This document shows positions 8,567 through 17,105 of a stretch of DNA of 64,000 nt, piece by piece. Below the pieces are notes generated by a model, which did not search any database, was not told the DNA's origin, and saw only the letters and a list, made by a program, of their open reading frames with translations. Source of the stretch: an uncultured Anaerolineae bacterium (GTDB lineage Bacteria; Chloroflexota; Anaerolineae; Aggregatilineales; Phototrophicaceae); assembly GCA_937944445.1 (NCBI GenBank), contig CALDYP010000024.1, positions 21,080 through 85,079 on the forward strand, given 5' to 3'. Every line of letters begins with the position of its first letter. Position 1 is the first letter of the stretch. A program made the position numbers and the translations under genes.

Positions 8567-8699
8567 CTTTAATTGTCCAATACATGCTCAATCGTGCTCA
8601 TTGTAACGCAGGCTGCGACAGGTTTCACTAGTGAAATGTGGGGGGCGTGGTCAATGCTGGCGCTGAGGCCTCACGGCTGTGCTGCGCGCTGAAGCAGTT

Positions 8700-8890
8700 T
8701 AAAAATTCGATACGGGGTAGGGCGCAGATACGCCCGCGGCTGAAGCCCCCTTAAAAATCCACCGTCCACGCCGCCAGCCAAAGCCCCCTTCAGAGGGCGC
8801 GCCCTAGCCGAGTGCTTCAGCGCTCGGCGTATGCTGGACTCGCTATGTCGGCTTGGTTCTGTGTTAATTCTTTAAACTGCATTATCGATG
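8700..8890. repeat. Dispersed intergenic repeat with GCCGAG hairpin and tail
   Basis: This gene-free spacer (8567-8905) contains two parts. At 8770-8828 lies an element with a 22-nt near-perfect palindrome at 8807-8828 (arms GCCGAGTGCT and AGCGCTCGGC). The reverse complement of 8770-8828 closely matches 46595-46660, and the same family occurs near 25613-25711. At 8838-8890 there is a tail (CTCGCTATGTCGGCTTGGTT onward) that recurs at 32167-32218. There are no coding signs. Confidence 0.75.
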
Positions 8891-8905
8891 AGAGCCGCAG
8901 CCGCC

Positions 8906-9670
8906 TCAGGCCGTCAGCAGTTGACGCAAGTTGTCGATCAGCAGCAGGATGCCGAGCACGACGACGAACAGCGCGAACAAGCGCCGCAGCACCGACGGCT
9001 CGACGCGGTGCGCCAGCCGCGCGCCGATCAACGTGCCGACCAAGCCCGCCGCCGCGAAGATGCCCACGACCAGCAGATCCAGTTCGGCCCCGCCAATGTG
9101 CCCCATGAACCCCGCGAGGCTGTTCATGGCGATCACCACCAGCGACGTGCCGACGGCCTGCTGCATCGGCAGGCCGACCAGCAGCACCAGCGCAGGGACG
9201 ATCAAGAAGCCGCCCCCCACGCCCAGAAAACCCGCCACCAGCCCGACCAAGCCGCCCGCGGCCAAGATCACCGGCAGGCCGCGCGGCTCAGTGCGCTGCT
9301 GTGGTGAGCGGCTGAACAGCATGTAAAGCCCGACGACGAGCATCAAGCTGGCGAACATCACCATGAGGGCTTGCGGCGGGATCGACCGCGACAGCCCCGC
9401 CGCGAAGTAAGCCACGATCATCCCCACCCCGCCGAAGAGCAGCGCCACCCGCCAGTTGACCGTGCCCTGCAGCCGGTGGAAGTATGCGCCCATCGCGCTG
9501 TTCGTGCCGACGATGACGAGCGACGCAGTGACGGCAGCCTGCGGCGTCTGACCGACGAGGTAGACCAGCGCTGGCACGGTCAAGATTGCGCCACCGCCGC
9601 CCAGCAGCCCCAGCGACAGGCCGATGAACAGCCCCAACACCGCGTCCAGCGCCGCCATCGTCAGCAGCAT
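8906..9670 (-). CDS. TauE/SafE family sulfite or anion exporter
   Basis: A 254-residue membrane permease with about eight helices arranged as two related halves: GLLGGGGAILTVPALVYLVG near the N-terminus and GFLGVGGGFLIVPALVLLVG in the second half, the repeat typical of TauE/SafE proteins that export sulfite or sulfur-containing organoanions. It starts 3 nt after the stop of the CstB-like gene. That position, and TauE being a known member of cst-type operons, supports export of the sulfite or thiosulfate made by the upstream enzymes. It is the last gene of the sulfur operon. Confidence 0.92.
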   Translation of the reverse strand: MLLTMAALDAVLGLFIGLSLGLLGGGGAILTVPALVYLVGQTPQAAVTASLVIVGTNSAMGAYFHRLQGTVNWRVALLFGGVGMIVAYFAAGLSRSIPPQALMVMFASLMLVVGLYMLFSRSPQQRTEPRGLPVILAAGGLVGLVAGFLGVGGGFLIVPALVLLVGLPMQQAVGTSLVVIAMNSLAGFMGHIGGAELDLLVVGIFAAAGLVGTLIGARLAHRVEPSVLRRLFALFVVVLGILLLIDNLRQLLTA

Positions 9671-9673
9671 GAG

Positions 9674-11077
9674 CTAGCAGCCCTCCGTCGGCAGCGCCGC
9701 CGACCACGCAGCCACGCCGTCGCGCAGGTTGACCACCTTGTCGTAGCCGTGCGCGCGCAGCAAGCTGGCCGCAATCTGCGAGCGGTAGCCGCTGGCGCAC
9801 TGCGTCACGATGGTGTGATCGCGCGGGATGTCGCTCAGGCGCTGCGGGATGCGACCTAACATGATATGCTGCGCGCCCGCGATGTGCCGTTCACAATATT
9901 CCGACTCGTTGCGCACGTCCAGCACGACGAGGCCGTTTTGGGGCAGGCGCTCGGCTAGCTCATCGGCGCTCATCGTGGGCAGCGCGGCATCCTGCGGCTG
10001 GATCACGTCCGCGGTGAAGACGGTCGGCACGTGGTCGACGCCGATGCTGCGCAGCGCGATGAGCACATCCGCGAGTTGGCGCGCGTCGGCGAGGATGAAG
10101 TGCGCCGGGCGTTGATAGTCCACCAGCCAGCCTAGATAGGTGAGGTAGCTGCTGCTGCTGGCGGGCAGGCTGATCGTGCCGACGAGGTGGGCGGCGGCGT
10201 AGTCGTCGGTGGGGCGCAAATCCGCGACGAACGCGCCGTCTGCCAGCAGCGCTTCCAACGCGGCGCGGTCGGCGAAGCTCGGCGTCGGCAGGTCGCGCAG
10301 CAGCGCCGGGCCAACTTTGTTGACGTGCTTCATCTGCGCGAAGTAGCGCGGGGCTTCTGGCTGGCCGCTCAGCAGCCAATCGACGAAGGCAGCTTCCTCG
10401 GTGAACTGGAAGGCGGGGTTGAAGAGCTTTTCATAGCCCAGCGTGGTGGAAGGAATCGCGCCGAGCGCCTTGCCGCAGGCGCTGCCCGCGCCGTGCCCCG
10501 GCCAGATCTGCAAGTAGTCGGGCAGAGCTTTGAACTGCTGCACGCTGGCGAACTGCTGTTTGGCCCCGGGCACTTTCGTCCCCGCGTAGCCTGCGGCTTC
10601 CTCCAGCAGGTCAGGCCGACCGACGTCCCCCACGAAGATGAAATCCCCGGTAAAGACGCCCATCGGCTTGTCCGCGCCGGCGGTGTCCGTCACCATGAAA
10701 CTGATGTGCTCTGGCGTGTGGCCGGGAGTGTGCAGCACGTCGATCCGAATGTTGCCGACCATGAAGCGGTCGCCGTCGCGCACGAGGATGACGTGTGGGT
10801 CGTCAGCGTAGGCGTACTTCCACTCAGCCGGCCCCATGTCGCTGAGGTAGACCTGCGCGCCAGTGGCGGCGGCCAGCTCGCGCGCGCCGCTCACAAAGTC
10901 GGCGTGGATGTGCGTCTCGGCGATGTGGGTGATGCGCAGGCCTTCTTTTCGAGCGGCGTCAAGATAGGGTTGAATGTGGCGCATCGGGTCAACGATCAGC
11001 GCCTCGCCAGTGCGCGCGCAGCCCACCATATAGGAAGCCTGCGCCAGTCGGTCATCGTAGAAGTAGCGTAACAGCAT
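9674..11077 (-). CDS. cstB: CstB-like persulfide dioxygenase-rhodanese fusion
   Basis: 467 residues in three parts. Residues 1-230 form a metallo-beta-lactamase-fold persulfide dioxygenase: ETHIHADFVSG carries the first iron ligands with Phe where other MBL enzymes have the last His of HxHxDH, and HTPGHTPEHISF and FTGDFIFVGDVGRPD follow. GAGSACGKALG is the Cys-containing loop typical of CstB-type enzymes. About 265-355 is a rhodanese fold without a Cys (pseudo-domain). About 370-467 is an active rhodanese with Cys427 (CASGYRS). The family oxidises persulfides to sulfite/thiosulfate. GGAGGA precedes the ATG at 11077. It sits between a rhodanese and TauE. No sulfide:quinone reductase is present here. 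Confidence 0.9.
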   Translation of the reverse strand: MLLRYFYDDRLAQASYMVGCARTGEALIVDPMRHIQPYLDAARKEGLRITHIAETHIHADFVSGARELAAATGAQVYLSDMGPAEWKYAYADDPHVILVRDGDRFMVGNIRIDVLHTPGHTPEHISFMVTDTAGADKPMGVFTGDFIFVGDVGRPDLLEEAAGYAGTKVPGAKQQFASVQQFKALPDYLQIWPGHGAGSACGKALGAIPSTTLGYEKLFNPAFQFTEEAAFVDWLLSGQPEAPRYFAQMKHVNKVGPALLRDLPTPSFADRAALEALLADGAFVADLRPTDDYAAAHLVGTISLPASSSSYLTYLGWLVDYQRPAHFILADARQLADVLIALRSIGVDHVPTVFTADVIQPQDAALPTMSADELAERLPQNGLVVLDVRNESEYCERHIAGAQHIMLGRIPQRLSDIPRDHTIVTQCASGYRSQIAASLLRAHGYDKVVNLRDGVAAWSAALPTEGC

Positions 11078-11172
11078 GATTGTCCTCCATGAAATAGTGC
11101 GTTCGGTGATCTTGAGGGCGTCTCCCAGCGAGGTTGGCCCTCATATATTGTTAAACACCGATGACACCCTTA

Positions 11173-11538
11173 TTAGCGCGAATTCCCCCGTTTGACGGTG
11201 TAGCCAGCGCCTTCCCAAGCCATCATGCCGCCGCGCAAGTTGACCACGCGGAAGCCCTGTTCTGCCAGCAAGCGCGCGGCAGCCGCACTACGCGCCCCAC
11301 TGCGGCACACGGTCAAAATCTCGGCGTCTTTGGGCAGCTTGTTCAGGTGGCTGCTCAGGTCGTTGAGTGGCACGAGCACCGCGTTCGGGATGTGGCCGCT
11401 CTGGAACTCGTTGGGCTGGCGCACGTCGAGGATGAAGGGCGGACGGCTGCCGTTGATGAGCTGCTTGGCTTCCGCCGCGCTCACCGTGCGGATGGTGACA
11501 GGCGTCAGCGCTTTGACGATAGACTTGAAGATCTGCAT
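11173..11538 (-). CDS. Single-domain rhodanese (sulfurtransferase)
   Basis: A 121-residue single rhodanese domain with active-site loop CRSGARS, the FILDVRQPNEFQSGHIPNAVLVPL signature and a short N-terminal helix (MQIFKSIVKALTPVT). It should carry sulfane sulfur as a Cys persulfide and pass it to CstB or another acceptor. The start at 11538 is fixed by AAGGAGC just upstream; the longer open frame would run into the previous gene. It is the second gene of the operon, 31 bp after the anchored rhodanese. No signal peptide is visible, so it is cytoplasmic. Confidence 0.92.
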   Translation of the reverse strand: MQIFKSIVKALTPVTIRTVSAAEAKQLINGSRPPFILDVRQPNEFQSGHIPNAVLVPLNDLSSHLNKLPKDAEILTVCRSGARSAAAARLLAEQGFRVVNLRGGMMAWEGAGYTVKRGNSR

Positions 11539-11569
11539 AGAAAGCTCCTTTGTGTCATCTTTTCTCTGC

Positions 11570-12073
11570 TTATTGAACGGGCAGGCCCTGCGCTTGCCAC
11601 GTGAGGATGCCGCCGAGGTCGTAGAGCGGGGCAAAGCCACGCCGCAGCAAGATGTTGGCGGCGGTCGCGCTGCGGTTGCCGGAGCGGCAGTAGATCACTA
11701 TCGGTTGATCGGTCGGCAGCTCACTCAGGCGGCTTTCGAGCGTTTGCAGCGAGATGTTGACCGCGCCGGGGATGTGGCCGCTGGCGAACTCTTCTGGCGT
11801 GCGCACGTCGAGCAGCAGGTGCGGCTGACCACTGAACTGATCAAGGTAGGCCTTCGGCTGGATGCGCTCAACGCGAGCGGGGGCAGAGGCCGCGGAGCCT
11901 GCAGCGGACGATCCTACGCTGGGCGCCGCGACATCGGTTAACGCGCTGGATTGGCTCTGCGACAGGATGACCAGCAGCACGCCCACGACGAGCAAGGCAA
12001 TCGCACCGCTCAGCACGAGCGGGCGGCGGGGTGTGACAGATGAAGAGGTTTTTGAGGCTTTCTTGCGGGCCAT
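11570..12073 (-). CDS. Membrane-anchored rhodanese
   Basis: 167 residues. A basic N-terminus (ARKKASKTSSSVTPRR) and one hydrophobic helix (about 20-41) anchor it with the catalytic domain outside. An Ala/Ser-rich linker is followed by a rhodanese domain with the active loop CRSGNRS and LLDVRTPEEFASGHIPGAVNI. It probably handles sulfane sulfur on the outer face of the membrane, feeding the cytoplasmic rhodanese and CstB-like enzyme encoded next. It is the first gene of the operon, divergent from the LysR regulator, and no clear Shine-Dalgarno precedes it. The -10 box and palindrome in the 119-bp gap are probably shared control elements. Confidence 0.9.
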   Translation of the reverse strand: MARKKASKTSSSVTPRRPLVLSGAIALLVVGVLLVILSQSQSSALTDVAAPSVGSSAAGSAASAPARVERIQPKAYLDQFSGQPHLLLDVRTPEEFASGHIPGAVNISLQTLESRLSELPTDQPIVIYCRSGNRSATAANILLRRGFAPLYDLGGILTWQAQGLPVQ

Positions 12074-12151
12074 CTTGGTTGATCTGCTTTCTTTGTTCGT
12101 TGTGTCATCACTTTAAACGATCTGTTCCTCGCCCTGTGACGGTAATTCACT

Positions 12152-12180
12152 TATAATCAGTTTTAAGTGTTCACTTAAAA
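12152..12180 (+). promoter_or_regulatory. TATAAT -10 box and perfect palindromic operator candidate
   Basis: TATAAT lies at 12152-12157. Immediately downstream, 12161-12180 is a perfect inverted repeat with 9-bp arms: TTTTAAGTG, two bases, CACTTAAAA. Related half-sites CACTTATAA (about 12148) and CACTTTAAA (about 12107) are in the same gap, on the rhodanese side. The palindrome ends 12 bp before the LysR start codon, so binding there could block lysR transcription while the spaced half-sites act on the sulfur operon. Confidence 0.65.
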
Positions 12181-12192
12181 CATCTGCGCTCA

Positions 12193-13116
12193 ATGTCGTC
12201 GATTGACTTGTATCGGCTCACCATCTTTATGACCGTCACGCGCGAGGGGAGCTTCAACCGCGCGGGGCGGCGGCTTGGCATGACGGCCTCCGCGGTAAGC
12301 CAGCACATCCAAACGCTGGAGGCGCGGCTGGGCAAAGCGCTGTTCGAGCGCAGCCCGCGCGGCGTGACGCTCACAGCGGCAGGCAAGGATTTGGCCTACT
12401 ACGGCGAGCGGCTGCTGGCGATGGCCACGGAGGCCGAGCGAGCGATCATGGGCGAGCCAGCCGCCCCACCTGAAGAGGTGACGCTGGGGGCCACGCCCGG
12501 CATCAGCGTCTACTTGATGCCGGAGTGGATTCAGCGCTTTCGCAGCCGCCACCCCGGCGTCACGGTCAACTTACAGACGGGGGTCACGTCTGAGGTGGTG
12601 AACGGCTTGCTAGAGGGCAAGTACGATGTGGCCTTTGTGGAAGGTGAGATCGACATGCAAGCCGCGCGCCAGTGCCGCGCCCTGCTGCTAGACGAAGTCG
12701 AGCAGATGGTAGTTGTGGGGCGGCAGCATCCGTGGTGGGGGCGCGCCGCGCTGCGCATTGAGGATCTGAACGGTCAGTCGTTCATCGTGCGCCAGCCACG
12801 CAGCCACAGCCGCCAATGGCTGGAACAAGCGCTGCTTCAGCACAGCGTGCGCATGGCCATCAGCGCCGAGTTCGACAACCCTGAGTCGATCAAGCGCGCG
12901 GTGGCCAACGGCGTTTGCTTAACTGTGCTGCCGCTCTACGCTGTCAAGCAAGAAGTGGCGTTCGGCCTGCTGCACGCCATCCCGTTAGAAGCGCAGCCGC
13001 TTGTGCGGGCGATGCACCTGCTCTGGAGCGTAGAGCGCGGCCTCTCACGCACTGCCGGGGCGTTCGTGAAGCAGTTGGCGTCTCAATATCCCTCTATCGA
13101 CGCGCAGGATTTGTAA
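12193..13116 (+). CDS. LysR-family transcriptional regulator of the sulfur operon (putative)
   Basis: 307 residues. The N-terminal winged helix-turn-helix (about 1-60; FNRAGRRLGMTASAVSQHIQTLEARLGKALFER) is textbook LysR, followed by the linker helix and a periplasmic-binding-type effector domain of two lobes (about 92-295) of the CysB/CbbR/CysL kind. It is divergent from the rhodanese-CstB-TauE operon, the usual arrangement for a LysR regulator and its target. No Shine-Dalgarno precedes the ATG. The natural effector may be a sulfur compound; this is inferred only from the neighbours. CstR-type or ArsR-type regulators, common for such operons elsewhere, are absent. Confidence 0.93.
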   Translation: MSSIDLYRLTIFMTVTREGSFNRAGRRLGMTASAVSQHIQTLEARLGKALFERSPRGVTLTAAGKDLAYYGERLLAMATEAERAIMGEPAAPPEEVTLGATPGISVYLMPEWIQRFRSRHPGVTVNLQTGVTSEVVNGLLEGKYDVAFVEGEIDMQAARQCRALLLDEVEQMVVVGRQHPWWGRAALRIEDLNGQSFIVRQPRSHSRQWLEQALLQHSVRMAISAEFDNPESIKRAVANGVCLTVLPLYAVKQEVAFGLLHAIPLEAQPLVRAMHLLWSVERGLSRTAGAFVKQLASQYPSIDAQDL

Positions 13117-13126
13117 ACGCGCGCGC

Positions 13127-13681
13127 TCAGCCAGTTGGGGGCAGCGCCGTTTTGACCTGCGCCAGCCAGTCCTCAGCTAACGGCGGAACCTGCGCGCAGT
13201 GGCACAGGCCGCGCCGCGCAAGGCAGGCGTCCACGTCCATCTGGCCGTTGTCGTCCTCGATCACAGCGTAGGCGTGGTGTGCGAAGCGGCTGTCCCCCAA
13301 CATCAGCAGCAGGGTGCTGGCCGCGCTGATGCGCAGCTCGGCGTTGCTCTTGTGGTTGGCGAGTTCTAGAAACTCCGCGGTCGTCTCCCAACCGCTGACG
13401 GCGCTCATGTCGGTGGCCAACGCCTGCGCGAAGCTCATCTGAAAGCGCGTTTGCAGCTCTTGCTCGCTCTCGCGGATGAGTTCGGCTAAGCGCTCACGAA
13501 TGCGCTCGGCGTCGGGGGGCAGCGGCCGCCTCTCAGCAGCGGCGGCGGCTAGCTCGGCGACTTCTTGCGTGCTGAGCGAGATGCCCGCTTGCGCCAGCAG
13601 ACGATTGAACTGCTTGTAGAGCAGGGCGATCAGCTCGTGGAGCGGCGCTTCTAACAGCGGGCGGGCAGGCGACGGTGGCAT
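13127..13681 (-). CDS. Unrecognised helical protein with C-terminal Cys/His cluster
   Basis: A 184-residue, largely helical protein. Helices with Leu/Ala heptad patterns (about 8-110) precede a segment with SAASTLLLMLGDSRFAHHAYAVIEDDNGQMD. Near the end, CLARRGLCHCAQVP holds three Cys and one His close together, a possible metal site. I do not recognise a family. It starts 6 bp after the secreted propeller gene in the same direction, so the two are probably co-transcribed. The Cys/His cluster is the only functional hint. Confidence 0.75.
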   Translation of the reverse strand: MPPSPARPLLEAPLHELIALLYKQFNRLLAQAGISLSTQEVAELAAAAAERRPLPPDAERIRERLAELIRESEQELQTRFQMSFAQALATDMSAVSGWETTAEFLELANHKSNAELRISAASTLLLMLGDSRFAHHAYAVIEDDNGQMDVDACLARRGLCHCAQVPPLAEDWLAQVKTALPPTG

Positions 13682-13687
13682 AGGCGC

Positions 13688-15178
13688 TCAGTTGGCAGGC
13701 TTGCGCCACGCGATCGGCACGAACGAGACCCGATCGCGCACGCGGTTGTCGGACAAATCGGCCCCAACGAGCAGATCGGTCACTGCGCCCGTGTTGAGGT
13801 CAAGCATCACCAGCGTGTCGTAGCGCGGCTGGCCGTCGGTCAGCGTCCGCGAGTCCACCAGCGCAGCGGTCGGCGTGAACGGCGACACCGCCGCGGCCTC
13901 GAGCTTGAAGCGGCCCCGCGCCAGCCGGCTGCTGACACCAGTGATCAGGTTGACGACAAACGCGGCGTTGACCTCTGGTGTGCCAGCCAGATAGAACAGC
14001 GTGCCGCTGTCGCCGGTGAACTGAACGCCCGAAAAACGATCCCCGCGGCTGCTGCTCGGGACGAAAATCGGCGGGATGGTGGCCGCGTCTAGGTCGTAGG
14101 CGTAGAGGGTGGCGTTGTTGTTGGCGTCGTTGACGACCACCGCCAGCCAGCGCCCATCCGATGAGAGGACGGGCAGGCTGTTGGCCGGGGGGCGGCCCAC
14201 TTGGGGCATCTGGATCGCGCCGGGCAGCAGCACCCGCTCGACGGGCGCGCTCAACTGCACCCCGACGAGCACGCCGCTGTCCGTGCGCAGGTTGTCTGGC
14301 AGCAGTTGGAAGACCGCCTCGCCGTTGGGGGCAACGATCACCTGATTGGTGCGGCTGCTGGGCAGGAACTGCGTTTTAGCTTGGCCTTGCAGCAGCAGCG
14401 TGGCGATGCGCGTCTCAAGGTCGACGCTGTAGAGTTGGTATTGGGTGGCTGTCATCCCACGCCGACAGCGAAAGCCCACTGTGACCATTACCTGCGTGGC
14501 GGTGATGCGGTCGACGCTGGCGCTGGCGTAGACGCAGCCATCGCTCTGGTTGCTGACGAGCGTCGTCACCTCGCGGGTGCTCGTGCCGTCCCAAACGTTG
14601 ACGCCGACCTCGACAAATTCGTTTTGGGCGTTGCGGAACATCGTCACAAACGACGCGCCCTCTTCTGTCATCGTAAAGTCAGCGACGTTTTCAAAGTTGC
14701 CCACCAGCGCGAGCGTCTCCGCGTTGTGGATGAGCAGGCGCGCCACAGGCGTGATTGCGCCCACAGCAGGCGACGCCCACGTTAGATAGCCAACGCGCGC
14801 GCTGTCGGGGGCATATTTCACGCCCACTACGCACGTCATGGGATTGATGTTGTTGCTGAGGATGCCGAGGCGCGGCGAGTTATCGCGCATCTGGTAGAGG
14901 TTGGTTGTGCTGCCGTCGGTGACGCTGAAGGCGACCAAGCGCCCATCGGGTGAGGTGGCGCGCACGCCGCAGAGCGCAACACTGCTCACACTGCTGCTGA
15001 GCGGCAGCACAGTCTGCGGCTCGCCTGCTCCCATCAGCAGCAGCGATCCACCGCCGCCGCCCACCGGCTGCGCCCACACGAGGATCTGCTGCTCGTCGGG
15101 CAGAGAGGGTATCTCTTGTGCGCTGCTCACGCCAATCAGCACCAGCCATCCGATGATGATTGCCAATCCTATCCGCAT
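13688..15178 (-). CDS. Secreted TolB-like beta-propeller protein
   Basis: 496 residues. A signal peptide (residues 1-20, hydrophobic IGLAIIIGWLVLIGVSSA, then AQE) leads into repeated blades such as RATSPDGRLVAFSVTD, PVLSSDGRWLAVVVNDANNNATLYAYDL and FTGDSGTLFYLAGT, matching WD40-like/TolB propellers. There is no enzymatic motif. It is probably an exported scaffold or binding protein. It is the middle gene of a minus-strand set, after an SRPBCC protein (57 bp) and before the helical protein (6 bp). It is a relative in style of the proteins at 3901 and 35277. Confidence 0.85.
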   Translation of the reverse strand: MRIGLAIIIGWLVLIGVSSAQEIPSLPDEQQILVWAQPVGGGGGSLLLMGAGEPQTVLPLSSSVSSVALCGVRATSPDGRLVAFSVTDGSTTNLYQMRDNSPRLGILSNNINPMTCVVGVKYAPDSARVGYLTWASPAVGAITPVARLLIHNAETLALVGNFENVADFTMTEEGASFVTMFRNAQNEFVEVGVNVWDGTSTREVTTLVSNQSDGCVYASASVDRITATQVMVTVGFRCRRGMTATQYQLYSVDLETRIATLLLQGQAKTQFLPSSRTNQVIVAPNGEAVFQLLPDNLRTDSGVLVGVQLSAPVERVLLPGAIQMPQVGRPPANSLPVLSSDGRWLAVVVNDANNNATLYAYDLDAATIPPIFVPSSSRGDRFSGVQFTGDSGTLFYLAGTPEVNAAFVVNLITGVSSRLARGRFKLEAAAVSPFTPTAALVDSRTLTDGQPRYDTLVMLDLNTGAVTDLLVGADLSDNRVRDRVSFVPIAWRKPAN

Positions 15179-15235
15179 TGCTCATCCCCTCGCTTGTTGT
15201 TTGATGAAGTCGTTTGAATGATCCGACGATGTCGA

Positions 15236-15670
15236 TTAATTGGCAGTTTCTAGCGCTTTTTTGACGGCGTCCCACTCGCGCTGCATTTGACTGCTCAGCG
15301 TCGAACGCAGCAGCGGCGTATACCAGAAGTACAAGCAGCCCGGGTTCATCTCGATGCGGTCGCGCACCAGCGTTTCCGTCCCGCTCAGGCTGAACTCCAT
15401 CGTGCGCCGAAAGCGAAAGCGCCCATACACCCCTTTCATCTCGATCATCTTGTTGCGCTGGAACTCAACTAAATCCGCGTTGATGAACGTCACGCCGAGC
15501 GGGTCGCTCTTCTCGATGTAGAGCATGGAACCCTGCCGAACGGGGTCGTTAGGCGTGACTTTGGCGAGGCGCGTGTGCGACTGCCAGCGCGGATACTCCT
15601 CAAAATTGCTGACCATCCGCCACACCTCCGGCAGCGCGCGGCGCACCGTCACTTTTTGTTCAACTAACAT
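15236..15670 (-). CDS. SRPBCC (START-like) family protein
   Basis: A 144-residue protein of the polyketide cyclase/START-like superfamily. The opening VEQKVTVRRALPEVWRMVSNFEEYPRWQSH is the standard first strand, helix and strand, and the closing helix SSQMQREWDAVKKALE lines the cavity. These proteins bind hydrophobic ligands, and the ligand cannot be told from sequence. No signal peptide is visible. It stands first in the set that includes the secreted propeller gene, with 57 bp between them. Could also be coenzyme Q-binding protein-like, but nothing around supports this. Confidence 0.85.
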   Translation of the reverse strand: MLVEQKVTVRRALPEVWRMVSNFEEYPRWQSHTRLAKVTPNDPVRQGSMLYIEKSDPLGVTFINADLVEFQRNKMIEMKGVYGRFRFRRTMEFSLSGTETLVRDRIEMNPGCLYFWYTPLLRSTLSSQMQREWDAVKKALETAN

Positions 15671-15740
15671 GCCACACCCTTAGCTGCGTAACGATTTATC
15701 CATCCATTGTAATTTTGACCTTATGCTGATGATAACGCAT

Positions 15741-17105
15741 TCAGGTGGGATATGCGACACGCAGCGTCTGGTTGATGGCTGGGCGTTCGACGGTGACGCG
15801 GCGGCCATCGGGGAAGTCCACGGTCACCTGCTGGACTTGCTGCGTATGGCCGAGGCCGAAATGCGCCACCGGCTCCATCTGGCAGAGGTAGCCGCTGCCC
15901 GCGTCGATCACGCGGCGCTGCTGGCGCTCGGCCGCGGTCAGGGTGACAACTGCCCCGCGCGCGGGCGCGCCGTAGCGCGTGGTCGCATACACCCGCAAGA
16001 AGTTGTGGTCGTTGACCGGCCCATGATAGAGCGACAAGGGCTGAAAACCGCTTTCCCCGTGGCTGATGAGCAGCTCCAGCCGGCCGTCCCCGTCCAAGTC
16101 GGCCACGGCGGCCCCTGTGCCAAGCCCAGTTGGTTCGGCGGCGTCACCTGTCTCCACCAGCCGCCATTCCCCCTCACGGCGCGCAAACAAGCGATTGGCT
16201 TGGCCGATGTTGTTGAAGAAGATCTCTTCATAGCCGTCGTTGTCGAAGTCGGCGACGATGACCGTGCGCGCACGCGAGGGGAAGGCCATTGCCGGCGGGG
16301 CGATGTCGTCCCAGCGGCCATCGCTGCTGTAGACGAACAGGCGGTGCGGCCCCTCCCAGTTGGCGACAACCAGATCAAAGCGGCCGGCGCTGTTGGTGTT
16401 CAAAGGGGCGACGCCGCGCGCGTTCTCAAACGGGTCATCGATCCCGAACTGCTCGGCGATCTCGTCAAATGTGCCATCGCCGCGGTTGCGAAAGAGGAAG
16501 TTGGGGCCGTTCTCGTTGCCTGCGAACACGTCCATGTGCTGGCTAACGATGGGAAAGGCACACAGGCTGCGCCCGCCGGTGGTCAGCGCGACGCCGGCAG
16601 CCTCTGCCACGTCTCGCAGGATGCCGTCATCGTCCAGCTCATACAGGCGCATCGGCCCGCCGTAGTTGGCCACGAAGAAGCCGTAGCGCCCCGTGCCAAA
16701 GCGATCCACCGCGGCGACGCTGCGCCCAGCGGTGAGGTTGAGGACGTCGGCGTTATGCGGCAGTTGGAAGAGATCCACCCAGCCGTCCATGCCGTCCGCG
16801 AACAGACGATCCGCGACCATCTTGGGGCCGCTGAAGGTGTCGGTGTTGAGGATGTAGACCTCCTCGCGCCCGTCGCCGTCGATGTCGGCAGCGCACAAGC
16901 CAATTGCCCGCCGCGTGGGGTCAGCCAGCAGCGGCGGCGCAGCGTCAACATAGCTGCTGCCGTCCCAGCGCAGCGCACGGTTGGGGAAGCCAAAGCCCGC
17001 CACCACGAACTCAAACTGGCCATCGTGGTTGATGTCGGTTACTGCTACGCCGTAGGCGAGTTGAGGAAAGTTCTCACGAATCAGGTGCGATTGATTGGTG
17101 AACAC
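15741..17105 (-). CDS. CRTAC1-family FG-GAP repeat protein with ASPIC/UnbV domain
   Basis: 454 residues. Several calcium-binding-like FG-GAP/VCBS units are visible: DINHDGQFEF, DIDGDGREEVYIL, DFDNDGYEEIFFNN and DLDGDGRLELLISHG. The last part (about 375-450; RYGAPARGAVVTLTA ... FGLGHTQQVQQVTVDFPDGR) is the ASPIC/UnbV domain, which together with FG-GAP defines the CRTAC1 family of beta-propeller proteins. Most relatives are secreted, but no signal peptide is seen here. The start is a GTG at 17105 with AGGG upstream. The function is unknown, likely adhesion or ligand binding. A long antisense frame over this gene is not a gene. Confidence 0.9.
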   Translation of the reverse strand: MFTNQSHLIRENFPQLAYGVAVTDINHDGQFEFVVAGFGFPNRALRWDGSSYVDAAPPLLADPTRRAIGLCAADIDGDGREEVYILNTDTFSGPKMVADRLFADGMDGWVDLFQLPHNADVLNLTAGRSVAAVDRFGTGRYGFFVANYGGPMRLYELDDDGILRDVAEAAGVALTTGGRSLCAFPIVSQHMDVFAGNENGPNFLFRNRGDGTFDEIAEQFGIDDPFENARGVAPLNTNSAGRFDLVVANWEGPHRLFVYSSDGRWDDIAPPAMAFPSRARTVIVADFDNDGYEEIFFNNIGQANRLFARREGEWRLVETGDAAEPTGLGTGAAVADLDGDGRLELLISHGESGFQPLSLYHGPVNDHNFLRVYATTRYGAPARGAVVTLTAAERQQRRVIDAGSGYLCQMEPVAHFGLGHTQQVQQVTVDFPDGRRVTVERPAINQTLRVAYPT

